NCBI GenBank assembly: GCA_014526335.1
Contig: JACTAT010000218.1
Span: 343,879 to 407,878 of the forward strand
DNA from: Chrysaora quinquecirrha
Lineage: Eukaryota; Cnidaria; Scyphozoa; Semaeostomeae; Pelagiidae
DNA: 64,000 bases
Direction of reading: 5' to 3'
Shown: positions 53,952 through 62,229 of the stretch, piece after piece
Layout: each line of letters begins with the position of its first letter
How positions within the stretch are numbered: the stretch's first letter is position 1
Made by a program: the position numbers and the translations under genes
The notes under the pieces: model-generated
What the model saw: the letters and a program-made list of their open reading frames with translations, nothing else
Told to the model about the DNA's origin: nothing
Database searches by the model: none

Positions 53952-54869
53952 CTATAGGAACATAGTTTTATGTTTTGGTTCAAATGCATGAGTATCTAAT
54001 TCTCTGCTGTTTGTATTGTTAACAGCTGTTCGTAGCGTTCTTCTGCCATCTCTAACACCACCAACAAAGTTACTTCTAACCAGGTCGCATTCAATATCAA
54101 TCAATGCAGGAACTGATTTTGCATCAGATGGTGTCACTGTCGATGAGATTTCACTAGTGCTCACAAATTTCATACCTGTGAGATCTTTGACATTAGATTT
54201 CGGGTCGTGAAGAATGGTAATCATTTTTGGCACATTGTTGTTTACAATAAACCCACCTTGAATCTCTACGTTGTTCTGATATGTTTTGAAATTTGCATTC
54301 ATGCCTAGAATTTTGTATAAATCTCCTGAAAATTGCACACAAATAACATCATCCTCTAGCAAATAGCTTGCAACTTCAAGCTGAACATTGTTGTCACTGC
54401 TGCTGCTCCAGATCAGATGTGTTGGTCTTCTGATTGCACTCAGATCGAATGTTTTTTCTGCTTGAACATTAAATGCACGTATGAATTCGTTGAACACATA
54501 ATATCCAGAATGTTTATTGCCTAAATCCAAGTAATTCTATTCTTGAAAAATAAATGTTTCTAATCCATCTGGTGTTGCACCGCTCGGTTTCTTCACCGTT
54601 GTATACCTGAACCAGTAGTCAGGCTGCAGGCGCTTCCTAACAATAGGAAGAAATACATCGAGAACTCCGACCTGCCATTTCTTGTTTGGATTCAACATGG
54701 TCTCATTCGGTAAGTCAACTCTGAAATCACTCAACAGCTTTGAAAATGTCTGTCTGTCCAGCTCATCGTCTCCAGTTGGTTGAAAGTCGGGAGTTAGAAT
54801 TACATCAAAAGGTTTGTTTTGAATATGCGCTGGTACTAAACTGCAACCAACTGATCTTCTCCAATCCAT
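53952..54869 (-). pseudogene. Second penton-like protein, one nonsense codon
   Basis: One frame runs from ATG 54869 (MDWRRSVGCSLVPAHIQ) to 53952 with a single in-frame TAG at 54539-54537. The N-terminal part has DFRVDLPNETMLNPNKKWQV then GVLDVFLPIVRK, again the Polinton penton-style opening (ordered LP then WxVG and P). The second part is beta-rich (VICVQFSGDLYKILGMN, VEIQGGFIVNNN). It overlaps the integrase end. A minor capsid or fibre-like role is an inference. Confidence 0.55.
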
Positions 54870-55900
54870 TCTGCAAAAGAGTCTGGATAGCCACGCCAAG
54901 TTACGAGAAACTGCTTCTTCTTGTTGCGTGTTCTCCTTTTAAGCACATTTTTCACTACAAAGATTTGGGGTAAATCTATCTGTTGCAACTGAGTTTCGTA
55001 CACTCTTTCCTCAATCAATTCTCCTGACAAATCTTTTACAATGTATGTTCTTGGACTGGTCGCAAGCACTTTTGCAATCTGAAACACTTCTTCTGTCCAA
55101 TTGGGTCTGCTTTCTTTCTCAAACTTTTGTTTTACAATGCTCAGTCTTACATAATCACCTTCTTTAAACTTTGGATTAGGTAGAGTTTGACGGCTCTCAC
55201 TTGGAAAGAGTTTTCTCTTAAGAAAAGCATTCACATCAACAGGCTTTCTACCAATCGACCTGTGATAGGTATTATTGTATGAATCAACCAGGCTCTGAAG
55301 AACATCTTTGTATCGCAAGGTATTATGTGCTGTGAAGTATTTGAACATTTTACTTTTAAGAGTTCTATTGAATCTCTCAACAATTGCAGCCTTGGTGTCG
55401 TTTTTGGCCTTATATGAGTGAATTCCCTTCGACTTTAAGAAACTTTGAAACTTGGCATTGATAAGTTCTGTTCCTTGATCATAGCGTAACTTTTCTGGTT
55501 TTCTTCCTTCATCCAGTATCGACTGAAACGCATTGATAATTACCATGGCATGTTTTGTTTTCAATGATCTCACCCAAGCATATTTACTAAAAGTGTCGAT
55601 ACAGGTTAGTAAAAACGTGTCCCCATCGTTGAATTCTTTGAGATTTTTTACATCTACGAGATCACAAGACCATAGATAATTTATATTGTTGGTATATATC
55701 CGTTGTCTCTTGTACTTTTTCCTTGCTGGCCTGTGTATAGAGTAGGCAATGTTCTGTCTGCTCCACTTTTTCAATTGATCAAACGTTAAGGAGGGAATTT
55801 AAATTTTAGCTTCCTTAAAAAATTTTCTTAATCCTGACAAAGATGCTGGAAAAGTTGCGTCCGAATAGAGTTTGTTCAGTTGATCAAACAACTCGCTCAT
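54836..55900 (-). pseudogene. int: Retroviral-type integrase with C-terminal chromodomain, one nonsense codon
   Basis: ATG 55900 opens a frame with TAA at codon 34 (55801-55799), after which the same frame continues to 54836. The core has WSCDLVDVKNLKEF (first Asp), LRYDQGTELINAKF (second Asp) and KAAIVERFNRTLKSKMF (Glu), a complete DDE triad. The C-terminus has VVKNVLKRRTRNKKKQFLVT then WRGYPDSFAEWI, a chromodomain. Polinton integrases insert the element with a 6-bp duplication, and the chromodomain may guide target choice. The ATG overlaps the upstream stop. A restart at a later Met would lose part of the N-terminal region. Confidence 0.85.
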
Positions 55901-56142
55901 CTTTTATTGCGCTTTCCAACTCTGCTCTTCTTCTTCTTCTTTGTAGCTGATTTTTTACCTTTTCCCATCTGTTTTATTACCTTAATTGCTTGTTGCTGTG
56001 CAGCTCTTTGAGCCTGTCTTTCAAGTGCCTTTATAGCATTTTTGGCGGCTCTTTTGTTGTCAACTTTCTTACCTCTACCGAATAATCCTTTCAACAGGCT
56101 AGGTCCTACGAGACCTGCGATTAACGCAGGAATCATTGCCAT
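55897..56142 (-). CDS. Small basic core-like peptide 1
   Basis: 81 codons, intact. It opens with a hydrophobic Gly/Leu helix (MIPALIAGLVGPSLLKGLFG) and then becomes Lys/Arg/Gln-rich (RAAKNAIKALERQAQRAAQQ) with a KKKKKSR tail. It resembles adenovirus pX-type and Polinton core peptides. It overlaps genes on both sides (ATGA with integrase, 44 bp with the next peptide). Confidence 0.55.
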   Translation of the reverse strand: MAMIPALIAGLVGPSLLKGLFGRGKKVDNKRAAKNAIKALERQAQRAAQQQAIKVIKQMGKGKKSATKKKKKSRVGKRNKR

Positions 56143-56356
56143 GTTTTAACTTTTTCGATCGATTTTTCTTTTTCTCCTTTCTCTTCCTTTTCCTTCTACC
56201 TTTTCCTTTTTGCGATGGTAGAATACTGTCAATTGCAAAGCTACCCAAGCTATGCACTGCTCCTGTTGCTAAACCTGCAGCTGCCTTCGTTGCAATGGAT
56301 TTTGCCAGTGATTTCGTCAACAAGCCTGTAAGCAACCTTGCAATAACTGCACTCAT
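56099..56356 (-). CDS. Small basic core-like peptide 2
   Basis: 85 codons from ATG 56356 (MSAVIARLLTGLLTKSLAKS). A glycine/alanine amphipathic segment (TKAAAGLATGAVHSLGSFAI) is followed by a Lys/Arg block. Same architecture as peptide 1 and the protein at 41.0 kb. A TATAAATA sequence lies just 15-24 bp upstream, so an earlier start at 56383 is less likely. It probably compacts DNA or binds membranes (inference). Confidence 0.55.
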   Translation of the reverse strand: MSAVIARLLTGLLTKSLAKSIATKAAAGLATGAVHSLGSFAIDSILPSQKGKGRRKRKRKEKKKNRSKKLKHGNDSCVNRRSRRT

Positions 56357-56385
56357 CACAACGAAGTTTGTATTTATAAGCAATT

Positions 56386-56808
56386 TTAGACAGTGTAACG
56401 TTTTCTTGCAAGTTTTCTCTCTTTTTCTCTCTGAGTTAGATGTTTGAAACCAGAGCTTTTTTGTAATTCCTTGATGAGAGTCAGTGCTCCAGTTGGTGCT
56501 CTACTTATAGGAATATCTTCACTGACTAAAAATGAAAGTATCTTTGAAAAATTGCTACCACGTATCGGTCGAGAATTGATCACAAGCCTTCCTCTTGTGT
56601 CGGAATAATATCGATCACTGTTTTCTTTGATAAACTTCAAAACGTCAGAAGCAGGTAAATCTTTCACTTTTGTTATCGACACACCAGTTTCTGTTGGCAT
56701 ATCTAGAACCTTCTCGGCAAATGAATCAATTTCTTCTTTCTTCTTGTTCATCAAAGCATTGTATTCATCCAATGTCAACATTACCATTGTTGCATACTTA
56801 TCAGCCAT
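56386..56808 (-). CDS. Unassigned conserved-looking virion-cluster protein
   Basis: 140 codons from ATG 56808 (MADKYATMVMLTLDEYNALM). Contains a coiled-coil-like start, YYSDTRGRLVINSRPIRGSN and a basic end (LTQREKERKLARKR). A TATA box lies about 40 bp upstream. The position between ATPase and core peptides suggests a structural or assembly role, but I do not recognise the family. Confidence 0.55.
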   Translation of the reverse strand: MADKYATMVMLTLDEYNALMNKKKEEIDSFAEKVLDMPTETGVSITKVKDLPASDVLKFIKENSDRYYSDTRGRLVINSRPIRGSNFSKILSFLVSEDIPISRAPTGALTLIKELQKSSGFKHLTQREKERKLARKRYTV

Positions 56809-56847
56809 ATTTACACACGCAAACTGCAAAATTCATGCATGGAATGA

Positions 56848-56855
56848 ATTTATAG
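56848..56855 (-). promoter_or_regulatory. TATA box for the 56.4-56.8 kb gene
   Basis: CTATAAAT on the minus strand, about 40 bp before the ATG at 56808. Confidence 0.5.
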
Positions 56856-56862
56856 CCGATTT

Positions 56863-57531
56863 CTACAACGGCACATAAACCAATGGATGACCTTCATCAG
56901 CAAACACATTTGAGCGGAAAGCAAGTTTTTCATCTGAATTTTGGGAGAAATCACATAGCAGATATCCATATGGCTGGGCTGTTGCTTTTGCAAAAATATC
57001 AAGAAACACTTTGCTCTTTCTTGGCAAGACTTGTTGCGCAAAAAACTGAATTTGGCTCTTATCACGTCGATTCTTGAACACTACAACATACTGTGCATTC
57101 AATGAAAGATTTCTAATTTCAGTTCCCTTTGGAAATATGTTCTGCCATAACGTAATCACGTTACAGTTCAAATGAGATCTTCCACGAGTAAAAAGTTTTC
57201 CGAGATCTTTCATATTTGCAATCTCGTGCATTAAATCGTCTATGATGATTGTGCTTCCTTGCCCGTTTGCTTCAATCCACTCGTACAGATGTTCTGAAAT
57301 CGCAGTGAAGAATTTACTATCACCATCAAAGCTATTCTTGATACACTGAAATAATTCTGGCTGGTTAGAGCCACTAAACCACAAAAGCTTACGATATCGC
57401 TCTCCGCCATTAGCTGCAAGACTGAATTTTTTCAACAATTTCTCAACCCAAGTTGTTTTACCGCTTCCGCTTGGTCCAGCAAGAATGAGAGAAAAACGAC
57501 ACTTTAATCTCAGATCGTACGTTTTCATCAT
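56863..57531 (-). CDS. A32/FtsK-HerA-type genome packaging ATPase
   Basis: 222 codons from ATG 57531 (MMKTYDLRLKCRFSLILAGP). Walker A GPSGSGKTTW is at about residue 20. Walker B is STIIIDDLMHEI near residue 95. A conserved arginine/polar sensor region follows (FTRGRSHLNCNVITLWQNIF). Size and motif spacing match the short packaging ATPases of Polintons, adintoviruses and relatives, which pump DNA into capsids. The frame is intact with both catalytic motifs. It has its own TATA box. Confidence 0.85.
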   Translation of the reverse strand: MMKTYDLRLKCRFSLILAGPSGSGKTTWVEKLLKKFSLAANGGERYRKLLWFSGSNQPELFQCIKNSFDGDSKFFTAISEHLYEWIEANGQGSTIIIDDLMHEIANMKDLGKLFTRGRSHLNCNVITLWQNIFPKGTEIRNLSLNAQYVVVFKNRRDKSQIQFFAQQVLPRKSKVFLDIFAKATAQPYGYLLCDFSQNSDEKLAFRSNVFADEGHPLVYVPL

Positions 57532-57573
57532 TACAACATTCAATAGTGTTTACAACATTAGATCAACTGGTCT

Positions 57574-57582
57574 TTTATATAC
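57574..57582 (-). promoter_or_regulatory. TATA box for the packaging ATPase
   Basis: GTATATAAAAG on the minus strand, about 45 bp before the ATG at 57531. Confidence 0.55.
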
Positions 57583-57608
57583 AATTTCATACAGGTTTAG
57601 TAGTTGAG

Positions 57609-58268
57609 TTATTGCTGATTCAATAAAGTTTGCATTTGCCAGACATCTTTTAGCAGATTCTGAAGAACTTTGATCTGAAATTCAACAATGCCCTTTGCTG
57701 TTGTCATCGCTTCAAAGTTGCGTCTTACAAAGTCAGCAGGCAATGGTTCAGGTACTTCACTTGCAAGCTTTGTCACAATTTCTTCTTGTTTCAAAAGATT
57801 GAAATCAAATAGAACTGGAAAATGATAACTTATCAGCTTAACTGGTTCTTGCACCAAACAGTCTGACATATGCCACTTTACATCTTGCATAGCATAACAA
57901 CATCCAACACAATAAGCTTTGGCTCTTGCTAGGATTGCTTTCTGAATAATGTTGGCGACCAGCTGGGCGAAAAGATCCGGGTTTGTTTGCCTGTCCAGAT
58001 CCTCGCTACTGTCGGCAATTGGCAGTGGTGGTGTAGATTCAAGTCTTTCAATTGCTTCATAGATACTGTACATTGAGTTGGCTAGCTCCCAGATTGAGTT
58101 TTCACCAACAGTCAATTGCGTTCTTGTAGGATGCCCATTCAACCAACGTATAACAGTCAACACAATCTCATGGTTCGTTACTTTTCCAGAGTCATGCACA
58201 GTCATTCTGATTTGAAACTCGGAAAAATCTCTGTACAAATTTTCGTTATTCTGGAATTCATTCAGCAA
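57609..58268 (-). CDS. Zinc-binding (C-x2-C...H-x3-C) protein
   Basis: The frame is open for 219 codons; the first ATG in it is at 58205 (MTVHDSGKVTNHEIVLTVIR). Features are an acidic linker (PPLPIADSSEDLDRQTNPD), a helical stretch and a likely zinc site (YCVGCCYAMQDVKWHMSDCL). A similar site is in the truncated gene at 42.75 kb. The frame overlaps the end of the next upstream gene, so the two may be one gene with a shift near 58260. Function is unknown; proteins with this Cys/His layout recur in Polintons. Confidence 0.6.
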   Translation of the reverse strand: MLNEFQNNENLYRDFSEFQIRMTVHDSGKVTNHEIVLTVIRWLNGHPTRTQLTVGENSIWELANSMYSIYEAIERLESTPPLPIADSSEDLDRQTNPDLFAQLVANIIQKAILARAKAYCVGCCYAMQDVKWHMSDCLVQEPVKLISYHFPVLFDFNLLKQEEIVTKLASEVPEPLPADFVRRNFEAMTTAKGIVEFQIKVLQNLLKDVWQMQTLLNQQ

Positions 58269-58593
58269 TTGTTGCGATATTGTGCTTGTGATTGTTTGTT
58301 ATGCCGCCATACTTTTTCGAAGTTTTATGAAGCTCCTGTTGTTTTATGAATTCAGCTCTTGCTATCTGATCAGCAACCAGCAGTCTTCCAACACTTTCGT
58401 TTTCTTTGCTTGTAAATGAGTCATAGATGAATGTCAGAAGTCTTATGAGTTGCATTTTATCAAACTTGAAACATACCTTCTTACCATCTTTCTTCGCATA
58501 CTGCAGCAAGAACTGAGGTGCTCTGTTTTGTTTGAATATAATATTAAATTCACTTCCATATGAATCTGTACTTGTAAACAAAGTATTCGTCAT
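58258..58593 (-). CDS. Unassigned protein, 111 residues
   Basis: From ATG 58593 (MTNTLFTSTDSYGSEFNIIF). The fold looks alpha/beta with KKDGKKVCFKFDKMQLIRLL and a polar helical tail. A TATA box lies about 70 bp upstream. Its end overlaps the following frame by 11 bp, which leaves open a single longer gene. Confidence 0.5.
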   Translation of the reverse strand: MTNTLFTSTDSYGSEFNIIFKQNRAPQFLLQYAKKDGKKVCFKFDKMQLIRLLTFIYDSFTSKENESVGRLLVADQIARAEFIKQQELHKTSKKYGGITNNHKHNIATIAE

Positions 58594-58659
58594 GTTTGCA
58601 GTCTTCTGATCTCTACAAATTTCAAACAGCAACTGAATGATTCAAAATTTTGCGCTCAA

Positions 58660-58666
58660 ATTTATA
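58660..58666 (-). promoter_or_regulatory. TATA box for the 58.3-58.6 kb gene
   Basis: TATAAAT on the minus strand, about 70 bp before the ATG at 58593. Confidence 0.45.
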
Positions 58667-58715
58667 GAATCAGCAAATAGTATTCCAAATAAGGAGATAA
58701 TCCTGTGGTGGTGAT

Positions 58716-59171
58716 TTATTCTTTCAAGCTTTCTGCCAATTCTTTCACAGCTTGAAGCATTTCCTCCTCTCTATTTTTCAAATACGAGCTTGAAAATTGA
58801 CTCCCATAATCATGTTCATCATCGAATGATTTCTTTTTCAACATTTCTGCATCTGCATCATTTGACTTTCGAAACTGTGCCTGCTGTGACAATTTACATT
58901 TCTTTGTCTTTGCTGCTGATTCTTGTATAACTGTAGATTTTCTTTTCACATTCTTTCTTGGTTTATTACAGACAACAGCAACCTTTTTCGTTGATTCAGT
59001 AGAGAACTTTTGAATTTGATGAGGCTCAGCAGTAACTGTTGATTGAATTATTTGCTTGTATTCATCTACCAACTTTTCTGGCAGCTTTAGCTTTTCGGTG
59101 AGATCCCCAAAAACTCTTATCAAGTTAATGTACAGTTGTTGTTTGCCAGTATCGTAAGCAAAGGCAGCCAT
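58716..59171 (-). CDS. Unassigned basic protein, 151 residues
   Basis: From ATG 59171 (MAAFAYDTGKQQLYINLIRV). An N-terminal helical domain (LTEKLKLPEKLVDEYKQII) is followed by a Lys-rich region with nuclear-localisation-like clusters (NKPRKNVKRKS, KTKKCK) and an acidic helical tail. Own TATA box about 70 bp upstream. It could be a regulatory or DNA-binding protein, but that is a guess from composition. Confidence 0.5.
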   Translation of the reverse strand: MAAFAYDTGKQQLYINLIRVFGDLTEKLKLPEKLVDEYKQIIQSTVTAEPHQIQKFSTESTKKVAVVCNKPRKNVKRKSTVIQESAAKTKKCKLSQQAQFRKSNDADAEMLKKKSFDDEHDYGSQFSSSYLKNREEEMLQAVKELAESLKE

Positions 59172-59241
59172 GTTGATCCTTCTTGCATACAGTCACAAAT
59201 CACAAAAATGCTAATAAACATTTCTGAGTAGCTTTGTGCAA

Positions 59242-59248
59242 TTTATAG
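59242..59248 (-). promoter_or_regulatory. TATA box for the 58.7-59.2 kb gene
   Basis: TATAAAT on the minus strand, about 70 bp before the ATG at 59171. Confidence 0.5.
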
Positions 59249-59259
59249 GCATTTCTAGT

Positions 59260-59841
59260 TCAGACAGGTTGAAAGAAAATGTTAACAGCAAGAAAAATCA
59301 AACTTCTCATTAGGCCTGTGGTTGTTGTCATTTTCCGATCTGATCTTTTTACGAATTCCTGCAGATTTTTCTCCAATCCATTTTGCATTTTTACAATCCA
59401 TTCTGCAGTGCAGCCTTCAACAAAATTCAAGCATTCATCGACTAGAATGCGAGCGACATTAGTTTCATCCTCTTCGAGTGCCTTTTTAGCAAAACGAGTG
59501 GTATAAACAACGACGGCAGCAATCCTTCCCCAGTTCAAATCATTCAACACCTCTTTGCCGATTTCATGATATGAATCTATAATACATTTCTTTAACAACT
59601 CCACATCATCATCATCTCCATGAACCGCTCTCAAATCTTTATAAAGTAACAAATTTTCAGTCTGCTTCGCTATAATTGAGGTTAGTACACTTTCATGCAA
59701 CGATTCCAAGTCCTCACAAACCTTGACGAAACTCTTACAAGCTGCAGTTTTTTCGGAAATTGAAGGATAATACCACTGCATAGATGGTATGGCTTTACAA
59801 ATAAAGCTCAAAATAACAGATCTGATACCCTCTTTCTCCAT
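59260..59841 (-). CDS. Bcl-2 family protein (viral Bcl-2 homologue)
   Basis: 193 codons, intact. The decisive feature is a BH1 motif, VLNDLNWGRIAAVVVYTTRF, at about residues 98-117, matching the NWGRI core of Bcl-2 proteins. A BH2-like segment (AEWIVKMQNGLEKNLQEF) follows at about 145-162. LYKDLRAVHGDDDDVELL near residue 66 is a plausible BH3 region. The C-terminus (GLMRSLIFLAVNIFF) is a hydrophobic tail anchor, as in mitochondrial Bcl-2 members. Length fits the family. Such proteins bind BH3 ligands and usually block apoptosis; viral copies do this in infected cells. It has its own TATA box and lies between unassigned genes on the same strand. Pro- versus anti-apoptotic activity cannot be read from sequence. 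Confidence 0.8.
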   Translation of the reverse strand: MEKEGIRSVILSFICKAIPSMQWYYPSISEKTAACKSFVKVCEDLESLHESVLTSIIAKQTENLLLYKDLRAVHGDDDDVELLKKCIIDSYHEIGKEVLNDLNWGRIAAVVVYTTRFAKKALEEDETNVARILVDECLNFVEGCTAEWIVKMQNGLEKNLQEFVKRSDRKMTTTTGLMRSLIFLAVNIFFQPV

Positions 59842-59903
59842 ATTTTAATAGCCGTGGCACCTTTTTAGCTACATCTGGACTACAACACTCATACTGTTCT
59901 CAA

Positions 59904-59910
59904 TTTATAC
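59904..59910 (-). promoter_or_regulatory. TATA box for the Bcl-2 homologue
   Basis: GTATAAAT on the minus strand, about 65 bp before the ATG at 59841. Confidence 0.5.
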
Positions 59911-60046
59911 TTTAAAATGTTTGTGAATTGCAGCAGCTCGACTTTTAATTAATTTATACAAGTATACTGAAGTTAATAGTCATCATGAAATCTGTAATAA
60001 TCAATTTGGAAAGGTTCTTTTTTATAGATAAAGTTTTTGAAGTTCA

Positions 60047-61412
60047 TTATGCATCAATTACATCTAGGTCCTCAGCAGCAGATTTCTTCTGTGTTTTTCT
60101 TCTCTTCAATTGACTTGCCTCATTCAGCTTTTCTTGTTCTTGTTGTTCACCACCATTATCACTATCATCTCCATCATACTCATCCTCAGATTCGATGATG
60201 ATCATTTGATTTTTTCTCTTTCTTCTTGGATCGGAATGAAATTTCGTTGGTCTGCTTGTTTTTATCTGAAGTGCACTTGTCTGAGAGTTTTCTTCCAGAG
60301 ACGGCAGCGGTTTCACAGGTTTGTGAGCAGTGTCTGTAACGTGACCAATGTGGAGTTTATTTGAGGCTTGTTTCTCCAAAGCATTTACTTGATCCATCAT
60401 GTTTGAAATGTAGGGATCGTTTTGAATGACACTGGACCAGTTTTGAAAGTCAATGGGCAGCCATTTCATCAATATGTTGTCCTGGTTTACGTAGTACATG
60501 TACAGCTCTCTAGTCTGAATACCAGTCAGCATGATGTTATTTCTTGTGTTGCTCGCAAATCTGGTTTCATTGTTAATTCTTCTTGCATTTATAGCAAACC
60601 AAAGCCAATCTTCAAAGTCTTCACTGATCCCCCATTTGCTTTCGTTTTTTTACAAGAATGATGGCGTATTTATCATGTTCCATCTTTTTGTTGGTGGGAT
60701 TCGTGAATGAAACGAGTTGGTTCATGTAGACCATTTTGTCTTTAAGCTCTTTCTTGTTACTGGTGTTCTTGAGGATTTTCTTAGCCTGCTCAATATCTTT
60801 GTGCTCGATGGGAACAGAAAAACCAATTTTCCACCCTTGAGTCTCTGACAAGTATTTGTCGATAGTAGACACAAACATCTTCTTCTTTTCTTCGAAACTG
60901 AGATTTGTATTTGAACCCCAGCGAGTGAGATCAAAGATTCTGACAATAGAATCCTGCAGAGTTTCATAACATTGTCCCAGCGCGGCCATCATCTTTTTGA
61001 AATTGGCGGGTGAAAATTTGCATTCTTTGCTCATTTTTGATTGGATGTGCCTTTCATTGTGATCGGTTACTTTGTCGTAAAGACAAAGGTGAATGCTTTT
61101 CTTCCACTTGCTCTCCTCTTCTGAATCCACTCTAAAGTGGCGCACTTCTAGCTTGTAATCAGTCAAGTAATTCTACAAGAAAATAGAATAAACATATAAG
61201 AAAACAGTTTATATTTACGCAGGGAATTTCTCAATTTCATCAAATATTCATAGGGAACAAGATTTGTGAATACATAACTCACTTACCTGATTATTAGGAG
61301 ACTCCAGGCTGTTACACTGCATTGTACTCATGAATACATCTGAATCCAAGGTTTCATATTTACCATTACCTCCATCCTTTTTGCCAGCATTAGCAGAGTC
61401 TGACGACGACAT
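60047..61412 (-). pseudogene. Unassigned spliced nuclear-type protein, one frameshift
   Basis: Exon 1 (61412-61287) starts MSSSDSANAGKKDGGNGKYE. The donor GTAAGTGAG and acceptor TTTTCTTGTAG bound a 114-bp intron (61286-61173). Exon 2 begins at 61172 with the frame preserved (NYLTDYKLEVRHFRVDSEEE). That frame reaches a stop at 60621, but a one-base difference in a seven-A run near 60653 would lead into the frame that continues without interruption (FEDWLWFAINARRINNETRF) to 60047, ending with an acidic stretch and KRRKTQKK, a nuclear signal candidate. Together about 415 residues. The family is unknown. As the first gene from the divergent spacer it may act early. The A-run lesion could be an assembly error. 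Confidence 0.6.
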
Positions 61413-61509
61413 GGTTCCTTCTCAGTAGTAGCTAGTAGTAGCACGAGCGAATACAACACCAAGAGATGGTATTCACGAACTGAATGAATTTCCAGAGTAG
61501 CTTTTGCTC

Positions 61510-61517
61510 TATTTATT
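61510..61517 (-). promoter_or_regulatory. TATA-like box for the spliced gene
   Basis: AATAAATA on the minus strand, about 100 bp before the ATG at 61412, at the edge of the tandem-repeat spacer. Confidence 0.4.
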
Positions 61518-61529
61518 GTTAGAGTCATT

Positions 61530-62045
61530 AATCCTATTATGGCTGTTTTGGTCTTGTGAACAACGAAATCCTAGATTTGAGCTTGTGAAAAACGAAATCC
61601 TACATTTGATCTTGTGAATAACGAAATCCTAAATTCTTAAGAAATAATCCTATTATGACTGTTTTAACCTTGTGAGTAACAAAATCCTAGATATGACCTT
61701 GTGAAAAACGAAATCCTACATTTGATCTTGTGAACAACGAAATCCTAAATTGTTAAGAAATAATCCTATTATAGCTGTTATAGCCTTGTGAATAACGAAT
61801 TCTTGGATTTGACCTTGTGAAAATCGAAATCATAATTCTTAAAAAATAATCCTATTATGAATAATCCTATTATAGCTGTTTCGGCCTTGTGAACAACGAA
61901 ATCATAGATTTTTCCTTGTGAAAATGGGAATCATAGATTTTTCCTTGTGAAAATGGAAATCATAGGTTTTACCTTGTGAAAATGGAAATCATAAATAATT
62001 CTTATGAAATAATCCTATTACAAATAATTCAATTTTAGCTATTTT
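61530..62045. repeat. 29-bp tandem repeats in the divergent spacer
   Basis: Units of the type CTTGTGAAAAACGAAATCCTA with AGATTTGA spacers recur more than a dozen times, grouped into higher-order units punctuated by AATCCTATTATAGCTGTTTT. The array separates the leftward virion cluster from the rightward polB gene. Possible roles are a bidirectional regulatory region, a replication signal or the terminal region of one or two elements; all are inferences. Confidence 0.75.
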
Positions 62046-62229
62046 AACCTTGGAAGCCGCCAGCATGATTTGATTGACAAGAAACACGTCTGTTTCGCAA
62101 TCATGATTCATATCATAACAAACTTGTCTTTTTCAAACAGTCAGTTGATGGTCACAAGACTTGGAGGTCGGACGAAGAATCACAAGTTTCTCTGTTGTTT
62201 AGGCAGTGTATAAGTTTTTTTTTTCAAAG

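Noticed and set aside
56136..56447. Phe/Leu-rich plus-strand frame
   Set aside because: Antisense of the basic core-like peptides.
59260..59841. Bcl-2-like frame as a nearby host gene exon
   Set aside because: It is a single intact frame with its own TATA box and the compact spacing of its element neighbours, without splice sites.
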